DNA of 36,977 nucleotides from a virus: the IMG/VR virus record IMGVR_UViG_3300030060_001866, positions 1 to 36,977 of that record. The stretch is one strand, 5' to 3'. The notes under the pieces were generated by a model. That model made no database searches, had not been told where the DNA came from, and saw nothing but the letters and a program-made list of their open reading frames with translations. Of the stretch, positions 7,119-12,606 are shown one piece after another (within the stretch, counting starts at the first letter, position 1; every line of letters starts with the position of its first letter). The position numbers and the translations under genes are program-made.

Positions 7119-7234
7119 GGACGTGGCAGGAGTCGAACCTGCGTTTCAATCAACTTGCGTTTTATACTACTGGAGATTTCGTAAGACGTCTATCCCAAAC
7201 CTCACAAGTTGTATTGACTTACCATATCACGCCC
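7119..7234 (-). ncRNA. tRNA-like element with enlarged anticodon-position arm (tmRNA-like shape)
   Basis: On the minus strand: acceptor GGGCGTG pairs with CACGTCC (7 bp, one G-U). A 16-nt D-like stretch with GGTAA follows, then a long arm in the anticodon position. That arm is CAACTTG with CAAGTTG (7 bp), topped by GAGGTTT with AAATCTC (7 bp, one G-U), and has a 15-nt one-sided bulge. Then comes T-arm GCAGG-TTCGACT-CCTGC, discriminator A and CTAA. At 116 nt it is too long for a tRNA, and no loop has T33 plus an anticodon in place. The plan is that of a tmRNA tRNA-like domain, but I see no tag reading frame. Confidence 0.45.
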
Positions 7235-7260
7235 ATACTCTCTTGTTTTCAACACTAAGC

Positions 7261-7548
7261 TTACAGTGTATTCCCGAGAGTTATATCTTTGTCACTTGTT
7301 ACCATCCACTCACAGTCATTTACTTTGTGACCTGCGCCGTATAAAAACGCTTCACAAGACTCTGAGTCAGGATTCCATTTATTTTCTTCGTTACATAACG
7401 AGCTAATGTCATATCTATATACTTTACCGTCTGTAAAATCTAGTAAGAATATGTATTTAGCTTGATAGCTACCTGTGCTTCTTAACCCACTGTAGTTACA
7501 AGTATTTTCTTCTTGCATTTCATGCCATGCTTTTACTGAATCACTCAT
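7261..7548 (-). CDS. phage protein of unknown function (95 aa)
   Basis: A 95-aa protein starting MSDSVKAWHEMQEENTC, acidic, with five Cys residues spread through the chain and a beta-rich centre (YIFLLDFTDGKVYRYDI). The Cys spacing does not form an obvious zinc site. I do not recognise the family. It overlaps the upstream 72-aa gene by 8 nt. The stop is followed within about 30 nt by the tmRNA-like element, so the mRNA probably runs into that structured RNA. Confidence 0.6.
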   Translation of the reverse strand: MSDSVKAWHEMQEENTCNYSGLRSTGSYQAKYIFLLDFTDGKVYRYDISSLCNEENKWNPDSESCEAFLYGAGHKVNDCEWMVTSDKDITLGNTL

Positions 7549-7759
7549 CGTAGTATTTATTAGTATTTACATCAAAAGCATTTGCGACATGACGAGCAAC
7601 AGTTCTAGCCATATAACTATGAGCTTCGTCTATTATTGTGCCCTCACTGTTAGGGGGTAGAAACTGATCTACTTGCCAGTCGCATTGCTTATTGATTTGT
7701 TTTGTTATATCTTCTGCTATTTCTTTAGCTACTATATGTATTTGTTTGTTTACTCCCAT
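7541..7759 (-). CDS. small helical protein of unknown function (72 aa)
   Basis: A 72-aa protein starting MGVNKQIHIVAKEIAEDITK, with two amphipathic helices separated by a CDWQVDQFLPPNSEGT linker, then ARTVARHVANAFDVN. There is no family match by eye. The ATG lies 5 bases past the upstream stop, after TTTAAGATAATACT, which carries a GATAAT reminiscent of the promoter core but without the rest of the motif. It overlaps the next gene by 8 nt, as is usual in this operon. Confidence 0.6.
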   Translation of the reverse strand: MGVNKQIHIVAKEIAEDITKQINKQCDWQVDQFLPPNSEGTIIDEAHSYMARTVARHVANAFDVNTNKYYDE

Positions 7760-7763
7760 AGTA

Positions 7764-7976
7764 TTATCTTAAACATGTACCATAACCTCGGCGTGCGGTT
7801 GACTTACGTATACGTTTCGCCTGACTCTTCGGCATTATCTGGATGGTATTGCCGGTTTTATGGTATGTGATTTGCACACAACCATATGGTTCAGTGGTTG
7901 AACAGTTGACGCAAGAGGTATACCCTAGGGCCAACCGCGCTGGAGGTATTATATTTTTACATTTACATTTTGTCAT
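7764..7976 (-). CDS. TraR/DksA-type zinc-ribbon protein (70 aa)
   Basis: Starts MTKCKCKNIIPPARLALGYT followed by SCVNC. The order C-x-C, I-P-P-A-R-L, then C-x-x-C matches the C4 zinc finger of the DksA/TraR family, except that the first pair is spaced C-x-C rather than C-x-x-C. The C-terminal half (YHKTGNTIQIMPKSQAKRIR) is basic and conserved in phage proteins I recall. There is no DksA coiled coil, so direct action on RNA polymerase is uncertain; nucleic-acid binding is an alternative. The promoter-like motif ends only about 8 nt before the ATG, implying a leaderless or nearly leaderless transcript. Confidence 0.6.
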   Translation of the reverse strand: MTKCKCKNIIPPARLALGYTSCVNCSTTEPYGCVQITYHKTGNTIQIMPKSQAKRIRKSTARRGYGTCLR

Positions 7977-7980
7977 ACGA

Positions 7981-8016
7981 TATTATTATCCAACTTTATT
8001 CGTATTTTGTTTGTAA
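7981..8016 (-). promoter_or_regulatory. 36-bp promoter-like motif, copy 3
   Basis: The minus strand reads TTACAAAC, AAAATACGAAT and AAGTTGGATAATAATA. It overlaps the last codons and stop of the gene at 7986-8441 and ends a few bases before the ATG at 7976. Confidence 0.6.
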
Positions 8017-8441
8017 TTCTTTAGATAGTATTCTAACATATAGTTTAATCTAGCAAGATTTGACCATATTTTAGCTCTTGCTTTACCTATATATTTTCTA
8101 GTTTCTAGCTTACCATCAATTAAAAACGTAGTTCTTTGCTCTTGATTATAAGTTTTATTTATTTGATATGGCGAATAAGTACCATTTTGTTTTCTTACAT
8201 AACCTGATTTAAAGCAAGCTAATCTTAATCTTGGTGTATCTTTCCACTTAATTCCTTTCGTTTTCATCCACCTTTTGTAATACTCATTAGTATTAGCGTA
8301 TGTAGATGTAGGAAATTCAAACTCTCTCGTACCATTTATTGCTTGTCTTTGCGTGGTTACTTCTTTAATATTATACTTAATTAGCAATTGTCTTACAAAT
8401 GCGTTCTCAAGTGCTTCTTGTTCTAATTGATATTGTGTCAT
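7986..8441 (-). CDS. phage protein of unknown function (151 aa)
   Basis: I start this gene at MTQYQLEQEALENAF (8441). The open frame continues upstream to 8543, but those codons are the translated tRNA-fMet and cannot be coding. The product is basic, with an N-terminal helical segment, a TSTYANTNEYYKRWMKTKG middle and a C-terminal LARLNYMLEYYLKNYKQ helix. I know no family. Its leader CTAAATTAATAACT begins exactly at the 3' end of the tRNA, so tRNA maturation would create the 5' end of this message. Confidence 0.65.
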   Translation of the reverse strand: MTQYQLEQEALENAFVRQLLIKYNIKEVTTQRQAINGTREFEFPTSTYANTNEYYKRWMKTKGIKWKDTPRLRLACFKSGYVRKQNGTYSPYQINKTYNQEQRTTFLIDGKLETRKYIGKARAKIWSNLARLNYMLEYYLKNYKQNTNKVG

Positions 8442-8456
8442 AGTTATTAATTTAGT

Positions 8457-8518
<62 letters not shown>

Positions 8519-8528
<10 letters not shown>

Positions 8529-8764
8529 ATTTTTTGCATCCACTCCCAGTCTTTTTGAAACATACCTTCGGGTGCATATTTGTTATACAAATCTACTAGT
8601 TCTTTAGTCCAACCACCTTGTGATTCAACTTTATCCTCAATAATATCTCGCTCTCTTCTGCCAGATTCATAGTATCTACTGTCATCACTCATCATATAAG
8701 TGTGGTCGTGATGCTTGAACATTTCTTCAAGTGTTAAATCGTCAAAGTATCTTTGTTTAGGCAT
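8519..8764 (-). CDS. acidic phage protein of unknown function (81 aa)
   Basis: Starts MPKQRYFDDLTLEEMFKHHD and continues HTYMMSDDSRYYESGRRERD. The HDHTYxxSDDxRxY stretch is one I associate with a small conserved protein of marine phages, of unknown role. The last codons and the TAG stop lie inside the tRNA-fMet acceptor strand (10-nt overlap), so RNase P cleavage of the tRNA would remove the stop codon from this message. Overlap with the next upstream gene is 8 nt. Confidence 0.65.
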
Positions 8765-8954
8765 AAGTTCTATTGTTTATTTTAGTAAATTTATTAAATG
8801 ATTTGTAGCATTTGTCGCCTTCATCATAGTATTTAGTGTTGTTAGTGCTTTGTAGTACTTCTGTTTTACCATTTGCGTATGTTAGTACAGCATATTGTGG
8901 TTTGAAAAAGTTACTAGCATTAGCGCCATGAAATTTTATCTTGTTCATAATCAT
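8757..8954 (-). CDS. small basic protein of unknown function (65 aa)
   Basis: Starts MIMNKIKFHGANASNFFKPQ, with a beta-rich QYAVLTYANGKTEVLQS middle. M3 is an equally good start. No family is recognised. Promoter-like motif copy 4 ends about 10 nt before the ATG, so this gene probably begins a transcript with a very short leader. It overlaps the next gene by 8 nt. Confidence 0.6.
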   Translation of the reverse strand: MIMNKIKFHGANASNFFKPQYAVLTYANGKTEVLQSTNNTKYYDEGDKCYKSFNKFTKINNRTYA

Positions 8955-8960
8955 ATTTTA

Positions 8961-8996
8961 TTATATTATCCAACTATATTCGTATTACGTTTGTAT
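8961..8996 (-). promoter_or_regulatory. 36-bp promoter-like motif, copy 4
   Basis: The minus strand reads ATACAAAC, TAATACGAATA and AGTTGGATAATATAA, among the closest to consensus. It overlaps the 3' end of the 44-aa gene at 8966-9100 and precedes the ATG at 8954. Confidence 0.65.
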
Positions 8997-9100
8997 GTTT
9001 CTTTGTTATATCTATCCCACCATTCATCTTCTATCATTAGAATTTGTTGTTTAGTAAGTTTTAGTATAGTTTTATGTGTATATTTTCTAGAGTGTGCCAT
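8966..9100 (-). CDS. 44-aa micro-protein, M-x-x-x-R-K-x-T-H family
   Basis: Reads MAHSRKYTHKTILKLTKQQ, then QILMIEDEWWDRYNKETYKR, then NTNIVG. The start resembles that of the next upstream gene (MSNTRKHTHEKLW), suggesting a small paralogous family. It overlaps that gene by 14 nt. The last codons coincide with the promoter-like motif, so the NTNIVG ending may be imposed by the DNA signal. Function is unknown. Confidence 0.5.
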   Translation of the reverse strand: MAHSRKYTHKTILKLTKQQILMIEDEWWDRYNKETYKRNTNIVG

Positions 9101-9230
9101 AGTAAACGTCAGTATATTCTTCAATTGTTACCCACTTTCCTAAATCGTTTGAGTAAATCATACCATCTATCACGTGCTCGTCTGCAAATGACCATAGTTT
9201 TTCGTGTGTATGTTTTCTAGTATTGCTCAT
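9087..9230 (-). CDS. 47-aa micro-protein, M-x-x-x-R-K-x-T-H family
   Basis: Starts MSNTRKHTHEKLWSFADEHV and ends EEYTDVYYGTL. It shares the basic MxxxRKxTH N-terminus with the following 44-aa gene, whereas the C-terminal parts differ. It overlaps both neighbours by exactly 14 nt. The evidence for being coding is the ATG-to-stop tiling with its neighbours and the shared N-terminus; there is no known family. Confidence 0.5.
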   Translation of the reverse strand: MSNTRKHTHEKLWSFADEHVIDGMIYSNDLGKWVTIEEYTDVYYGTL

Positions 9231-9336
9231 GAACTATCTTATTTACGTGAGACTTTTGCTCACTGGTTAGTAAATTGTAGTGCTTACCATATATTCTGAA
9301 CCCTACTTTTAATTTATATGTATTTATATGTGCCAT
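9217..9336 (-). CDS. 39-aa micro-protein of unknown function
   Basis: Starts MAHINTYKLKVGFRIYGKHY and ends HVNKIVHEQY. It is basic and His-rich. Its stop overlaps the start of the next micro-gene by 14 nt, and the leader AAATTAAATATT is A/T-only. It is too short to classify. Confidence 0.45.
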   Translation of the reverse strand: MAHINTYKLKVGFRIYGKHYNLLTSEQKSHVNKIVHEQY

Positions 9337-9346
9337 AATATTTAAT

Positions 9347-9442
9347 TTAGCATGGGCAGAATACCCATAGTGAAACATATAGTGCGTAGAATATGAACGC
9401 TACGAACATAAATTCTACGACTATTTTAATTAACTCTTTCAT
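9347..9442 (-). CDS. 31-aa single-pass membrane peptide
   Basis: Reads MKELIKIVVEFMFVAFIFYA, then LYVSLWVFCPC: two charged residues, then one hydrophobic stretch of about 22 residues. Its ATG overlaps the TAA of the upstream membrane protein gene by one base (TAATG). Two consecutive tiny membrane genes suggest a pair acting together in the envelope, for example in superinfection exclusion or lysis control; that is speculation. Confidence 0.5.
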   Translation of the reverse strand: MKELIKIVVEFMFVAFIFYALYVSLWVFCPC

Positions 9443-9627
9443 TAGTAGCAAATTCCACAGTTAAAGTTTGCATTAGCTGCTCCACCTGTCGCTATCATGA
9501 ATATCATAAAGCCGATACCAGTTACAGCTAGTGTTCCTAATCCCACCGCAACAGTATCAAGTAGTATATGTAGTGGATGAGTATTTGTTACGTATTTATA
9601 CGCTTTGTTATAATGAAATTTAATCAT
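9442..9627 (-). CDS. small membrane protein (61 aa)
   Basis: Starts MIKFHYNKAYKYVTNTHPLH, followed by a hydrophobic segment of about 30 residues (LLDTVAVGLGTLAVTGIGFM then IFMIAT) that can span the membrane once or form a short hairpin, then a GGAANANFNCGICY tail with two Cys. The leader begins with CTAAC right after the minihelix at 9651-9693 and continues AATTAAATATAATAACT. Function is unknown. Confidence 0.6.
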   Translation of the reverse strand: MIKFHYNKAYKYVTNTHPLHILLDTVAVGLGTLAVTGIGFMIFMIATGGAANANFNCGICY

Positions 9628-9650
9628 AGTTATTATATTTAATTGTTAGT

Positions 9651-9693
9651 ACTAGTGCGTGTAATCGAAACACACCTCTGCTCCAAGACTAGT
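9651..9693 (-). ncRNA. tRNA-like minihelix, second copy
   Basis: On the minus strand: acceptor 5' ACTAGTC, a 12-nt linker TTGGAGCAGAGG, T-arm TGTGT-TTCGATT-ACACG (one G-U), acceptor 3' CACTAGT (6 of 7 pairs), discriminator A, then CTAA. Like 6978-7023, it lacks room for D and anticodon arms. ACTAGT is itself a palindrome, which weakens the pairing evidence. The following CTAACAATTAAATATAATAACT is the leader of the gene starting at 9627, so 3' processing would define that mRNA end. Confidence 0.4.
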
Positions 9694-9750
9694 TATTCAA
9701 CTGTATTTATACTCGAGAGAACTTTGAACGCCGAGTTGTAAAAAGTTAGA

Positions 9751-9978
9751 TTATACTAACTCTTTACCTCTAAGCACTACTGGTATATTATTAGTAGCAG
9801 TGTATGACTTATACTTTAACCAACATGGTAGTTTAGTAAGTGTATCTTTCATTATTGAAAATACTTTGTCATGATTGTAAACTATCTTGTCACCTTTTTT
9901 GTTTGTGAATTCTATAGTTTGATTTTTACCGACTAGTGATTGTCTCACGACAAATCTTTTTGAAATTAAGTTACTCAT
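9751..9978 (-). CDS. small basic protein of unknown function (75 aa)
   Basis: Starts MSNLISKRFVVRQSLVGKNQ, continues TIEFTNKKGDKIVYNHDKVF and ends VVLRGKELV. The N-terminal half looks like a small beta-barrel or SH3-like strand pattern. No family is recognised. A promoter-like motif lies 27-62 nt before the ATG, followed by an A/T-only leader. Downstream, a 123-nt gap to the next gene carries the second tRNA-like minihelix. Confidence 0.6.
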   Translation of the reverse strand: MSNLISKRFVVRQSLVGKNQTIEFTNKKGDKIVYNHDKVFSIMKDTLTKLPCWLKYKSYTATNNIPVVLRGKELV

Positions 9979-10004
9979 AGTTATTTATATTTAAGTTATT
10001 ATAT

Positions 10005-10040
10005 ATTTATTATCCATTTAAATTCGTAATTAGTATGTGT
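10005..10040 (-). promoter_or_regulatory. 36-bp promoter-like motif, copy 5
   Basis: The minus strand reads CACATACTAA, TTACGAATT and AAATGGATAATAAATA. It overlaps the end of the possible 45-aa frame and precedes the gene starting at 9978. Confidence 0.55.
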
Positions 10041-10147
10041 GTAAAAGTACATTGTTTGTTTACTATTTGAAATTTGCTTAGTAGTATTCCGCACTCACTC
10101 ATAATATCTAATTTAGTTTTTAAATTACTTACATTATTATTATCCAT
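10010..10147 (-). CDS. possible 45-aa micro-protein (weak)
   Basis: An open frame starting MDNNNVSNLKTKLDIMSECG and ending HILITNLNG. Both ends coincide with copies of the promoter-like motif (its ATG is within copy 6, its stop within copy 5), so the frame may be partly an artefact of the motif. An internal start at MSECGILLS is possible. If real, it is the first gene of the left arm. Confidence 0.3.
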   Translation of the reverse strand: MDNNNVSNLKTKLDIMSECGILLSKFQIVNKQCTFTHILITNLNG

Positions 10148-10170
10148 ATGTAGTCGTATATAGTATGTAA
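10135..10170 (-). promoter_or_regulatory. 36-bp promoter-like motif, copy 6
   Basis: The minus strand reads TTACATACTA, TATACGACT and ATATGGATAATAATA. This is the first copy in the leftward direction and probably launches the early arm. Confidence 0.55.
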
Positions 10171-10200
10171 AAAAACTAGTAATATATATAAAAAAATTAG

Positions 10201-10236
10201 TACATACAAAATACGAAAATTATAGGATAATATAGG
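10201..10236 (+). promoter_or_regulatory. promoter-like motif on the plus strand, facing the late arm
   Basis: The plus strand reads TACATACAAAATACGAA, a 7-nt spacer, then GGATAATATAGG. Every block of the leftward motif is present at the same spacing but on the opposite strand, facing the only rightward gene block. This directionality argues for a promoter rather than a repeat. Confidence 0.6.
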
Positions 10237-10240
10237 TATA

Positions 10241-10255
10241 GCGGGCGGGGCCCGG
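10241..10255. other. G/C-only island with hairpin potential
   Basis: GCGGGCGGGGCCCGG sits in otherwise very AT-rich DNA. CGGGC and GCCCG can pair around a GGG loop. It lies about 10 nt after the GGATAAT of the rightward motif, so it would be at or near the start of the late-arm transcript. Confidence 0.6.
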
Positions 10256-10340
10256 TTATACATATGCGTTTTTGTTTTTGGCAAGTATGGCGTAGGGTAG
10301 GGGGCAACACTTAACCACAAAACTTCTAATAACTTTTTTA

Positions 10341-10383
10341 TGACATTAGCTATATAGATATATCTAGTAACTAGCTATTGTCA
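10341..10383. repeat. nested inverted repeats, operator-like
   Basis: TGACATTAGCTA (10341-10352) is the inverse complement of TAGCTATTGTCA (10372-10383) at 11 of 12 positions. Between them lies the perfect palindrome AGATATATCT (10356-10365). It lies 65 nt before the first late gene. Binding by a dimeric regulator, or a cruciform, is plausible. Confidence 0.5.
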
Positions 10384-10447
10384 CTATTTAACTTTAAATT
10401 TATTTAGCAACGTGTAATTATTAAAACATACATGTAATATATATAAT

Positions 10448-10681
10448 ATGCCGAAGCAGAAATTATCGAAAAGAGCAGCAATAGCTAAAAGAAAAAGAGA
10501 TTTAGCTGCAGCAAATACTAGAAGAAGAGAGAAAATGAGGGCTGAAAACCAGCGTAGAAGGCGTGCTGCAAAGAAAGCCGGTAAGAGCTTAAAAGGCAAA
10601 GATTACGATCACAAAACCAGAAGATTTACAAGTATAAAAGCGAATCGTGGAAACAGAGGACACGGTACGCGTAAAGAATAA
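10448..10681 (+). CDS. small, highly basic protein (77 aa), first gene of the late arm
   Basis: Starts MPKQKLSKRAAIAKRKRDLA. About 40 percent of residues are Arg or Lys, including RRREKMRAENQRRRRAAKKA, and it ends RGNRGHGTRKE. It is probably disordered or a single helix and surely binds nucleic acid non-specifically. Similar basic proteins occur in marine phages without a proven role; an internal virion or DNA-condensing protein, or an RNA-binding regulator, are options. The leader TGTAATATATATAAT is A/T-rich. Confidence 0.7.
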   Translation: MPKQKLSKRAAIAKRKRDLAAANTRRREKMRAENQRRRRAAKKAGKSLKGKDYDHKTRRFTSIKANRGNRGHGTRKE

Positions 10682-10713
10682 CCCTTCCTCTGCAACCTTA
10701 AATACCAAATATT

Positions 10714-11004
10714 ATGACGTATTTTTACACGACTAAAACGTGGACTAGTCAACCACAAATATCCGAAGAAACCATTAAAGCTTTTAAGCATTTAGCTGAA
10801 AAGAAAAACTGGAGAATAGTTCAGTTACCAAATGGATTCCTACAAACCGAATACCAGGACATCGAAAATAAAGATGTATGGCATGACGTTACAAGAAGAG
10901 AAACAATTAAAGGAGCTGAAGCTGCTATTGATGGTAGCATAGAGCACTACAATAAAAGATTAGAGTTCTTAAAAGGTCCTAAAGTTGTTAAAACTTTTAA
11001 ATAA
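10714..11004 (+). CDS. phage protein of unknown function (96 aa)
   Basis: Starts MTYFYTTKTWTSQPQISEET. A helix (IKAFKHLAEKKNW), a beta pair (WRIVQLPNGFLQTEYQD) and a long C-terminal helix (EAAIDGSIEHYNKRLEFL) follow. No family is recognised. It sits between the basic protein and groEL in the late arm, with A/T-only leaders on both sides, and could be an accessory of the chaperonin or an unrelated small late protein. Confidence 0.6.
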   Translation: MTYFYTTKTWTSQPQISEETIKAFKHLAEKKNWRIVQLPNGFLQTEYQDIENKDVWHDVTRRETIKGAEAAIDGSIEHYNKRLEFLKGPKVVKTFK

Positions 11005-11031
11005 TAATTTACTTAACTTAAATTTAATTAA

Positions 11032-12606
11032 ATGGAATATAGTCAACCGAGTGAGATCGTTAAAGATCTCGTCTTTGGCGTCGATGCTAAAGAAAAAGTA
11101 ATGAAAGGAGTAGGTAAGCTAGCGAAAGCAGTTAAGTCTACGCTGGGAGCTTCAGGTAAATGTGTTGTATATGAAGACACATTTGGAAGACCATTGATAA
11201 CAAAAGACGGTGTAACCGTAGCAGATTCTGTAGTTTTGTTTGATCCGGTCGAAAATATAGGTGCAACGCTTATTAAAGAAGCTTCTAAAAATACAGTGAA
11301 AGAAGCAGGTGACGGTACTACAACAGCTATCGTCCTTGCTGAATCACTATTAAAAGAGGTTAATGATATAGAACACTCTGATTTAACAACAAGAGAAATA
11401 AAACAAGGTATTAAAACATATGCTGATAAAGTATATAAATACTTAGATAAAGTTTCTATACCTGTTGAAGGTGATATGTTAAACAGTGTAGCTGATATAT
11501 CATGTAACAATGATAAGAGTTTAGGTGAAATAATATCAACAGCTTATAGTAAAGTTGGTAAAGACGGTGTAGTTTTAATGGAAGAAAGCGAAACTGAAGA
11601 AACTTATGCTGAAATAGTAGAAGGTGTACAGTTTGCTAGTAAGCTAACGTCACAACATTTCATCACAGATAAAGATAAACAAAGATGTTTACTAGATAAT
11701 CCTTATATTTTAATAGTAGCATCGGAAATACCTAGTATTAGAAAGATACAAAAGATACTAGAACATGTTATAAAGAAAAATAGAAGCTTATTAATAGTTG
11801 CTTCAGTAAGTAATCAAGTTAAATCAGCACTCTTAATGAACAAAGTTAAGGGTAATATTAAAGTAAATATAGTTGATACACCTGGTTTTGGAGCTAATAA
11901 GCGTGATACAATAGATGATTTAGCAATTTTAACAGGTGCTAAAGTAATAGATGAAGAGCTTGGAGATGATTTAGATCTGATCCAGCCAGATTGTTTGGGT
12001 GAAGTAGTGAAATCTGTAACAGATAGCAGAACTACAGTCCTAACAACTGGCGTTTTAAACGAAAATGTATCGGAAAGAATAAAAAATATAGAAAAATCTA
12101 TATCAAAATCAAAAGATCCTTTTCTTAAAAAGAAATTACAAGAGCGTTTAGCCATGTTAAGTGGCTCTGTAGGCATCATAAGAGTTGGTGCTGGCTCAAA
12201 AATTGAATTAAAAGAGAAAAAAGATCGTGTAGAGGACGCAATTTACGCAGTTAAAGCTGCTTTACAAGAAGGAATTGTGCCCGGAGGTGGTAGAGCACTG
12301 GCAGAAGCGGCTGAAAATTGTAAAATTTCGCAAAAATCGCAAAAAATTCTGCAAAAAGCGCTATTTTCACCATACTTAACCATACTTGATAACGCAGATA
12401 TGCAAGAAAAGTCAAAACTAACGCTAGAAAAGGGTTGGGGTATTGATGTTACTTGCGGTTGTGCTAGAGATATGGTAAAAACTGGTATCATAGACCCAGT
12501 ACTTGTTACTAAGACAGCGTTAAAAAATGCAGTTAGCGTTGTTTCTACTATTATTTCTGCAGATTGTGTAATTTCAAATATAAGAATAGACAATGCGAGC
12601 AGTTAG
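11032..12606 (+). CDS. groEL: phage-encoded GroEL chaperonin (Hsp60)
   Basis: 524 aa, against about 545 for bacterial GroEL, and colinear with it. The equatorial ATP site is intact: TLGASG (38-43), TKDGVTV (57-63) with the first catalytic Asp, DGTTTA (94-99), D402 in VEDAIYAVKAAL (equivalent to E. coli Asp398), EGIVPGGG (413-420) and IDPVLVTKTAL near the end. In the apical domain the substrate site of E. coli (Y199, Y203, F204) reads L205, H209, F210 here, a shift that could change client choice. The C-terminal Gly-Gly-Met tail is absent. It presumably folds the phage capsid, fibre or other late proteins, with the overlapping GroES. This is a late-arm gene with an A/T-only leader. Confidence 0.95.
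   Translation: MEYSQPSEIVKDLVFGVDAKEKVMKGVGKLAKAVKSTLGASGKCVVYEDTFGRPLITKDGVTVADSVVLFDPVENIGATLIKEASKNTVKEAGDGTTTAIVLAESLLKEVNDIEHSDLTTREIKQGIKTYADKVYKYLDKVSIPVEGDMLNSVADISCNNDKSLGEIISTAYSKVGKDGVVLMEESETEETYAEIVEGVQFASKLTSQHFITDKDKQRCLLDNPYILIVASEIPSIRKIQKILEHVIKKNRSLLIVASVSNQVKSALLMNKVKGNIKVNIVDTPGFGANKRDTIDDLAILTGAKVIDEELGDDLDLIQPDCLGEVVKSVTDSRTTVLTTGVLNENVSERIKNIEKSISKSKDPFLKKKLQERLAMLSGSVGIIRVGAGSKIELKEKKDRVEDAIYAVKAALQEGIVPGGGRALAEAAENCKISQKSQKILQKALFSPYLTILDNADMQEKSKLTLEKGWGIDVTCGCARDMVKTGIIDPVLVTKTALKNAVSVVSTIISADCVISNIRIDNASS

Larger units (their letters stand above)
6813..7260 (-). other. non-coding structured region (448 nt)
   Basis: No frame here has a plausible start, leader and composition; the frames open on the plus strand read through reversed T-arm sequences. 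On the minus strand, in order of transcription, it holds a tmRNA-like tRNA mimic (7119-7234), a possible hairpin (TTGGCTT with AAAGCCAG, about 7051-7085), a tRNA minihelix (6978-7023), two strong hairpins (6914-6952 and 6883-6904) and a promoter-like motif (6832-6869). It could be one structured RNA or several small ones. The ends GAGAGTATG near 7240 and CATGTTCTC near 6980 could also pair with each other. Confidence 0.6.
10148..10447. promoter_or_regulatory. divergent control region between the two arms
   Basis: 300 nt without a credible gene, between the leftward and rightward arms. It contains promoter-like motifs facing both ways (copy 6 leftward, 10201-10236 rightward), a 15-nt G/C-only island (10241-10255), a G-rich run near 10293-10305 and a nested palindrome (10341-10383) before the first late gene. 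This density of signals fits a transcription switch. An origin of replication here is possible but not shown. Confidence 0.65.

Noticed and set aside
6978-7244. Complete tmRNA or group I intron
   Set aside because: No ALAA-type tag frame, no TTCGAC near the 5' end, and none of the group I core sequences I looked for (GACTA / ATAGTC blocks) could be found; a shape-only resemblance remains.
6811-7344. Plus-strand frames of 65 and 75 codons
   Set aside because: They read the reversed T-arms of the tRNA-like elements (VGFEPTL- and VAGVEPA-type peptides), a known artefact, and oppose the transcription of this arm.
10129-10320. Minus-strand frame of 63 codons across the control region
   Set aside because: Its composition follows the GC island and AT-rich flanks, and it would cover the promoter-like motifs; there is no leader or family.
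11043-12593. Long minus-strand frames opposite groEL
   Set aside because: Ser/Thr/Val-rich antisense translations of a well-supported gene, with no own features.
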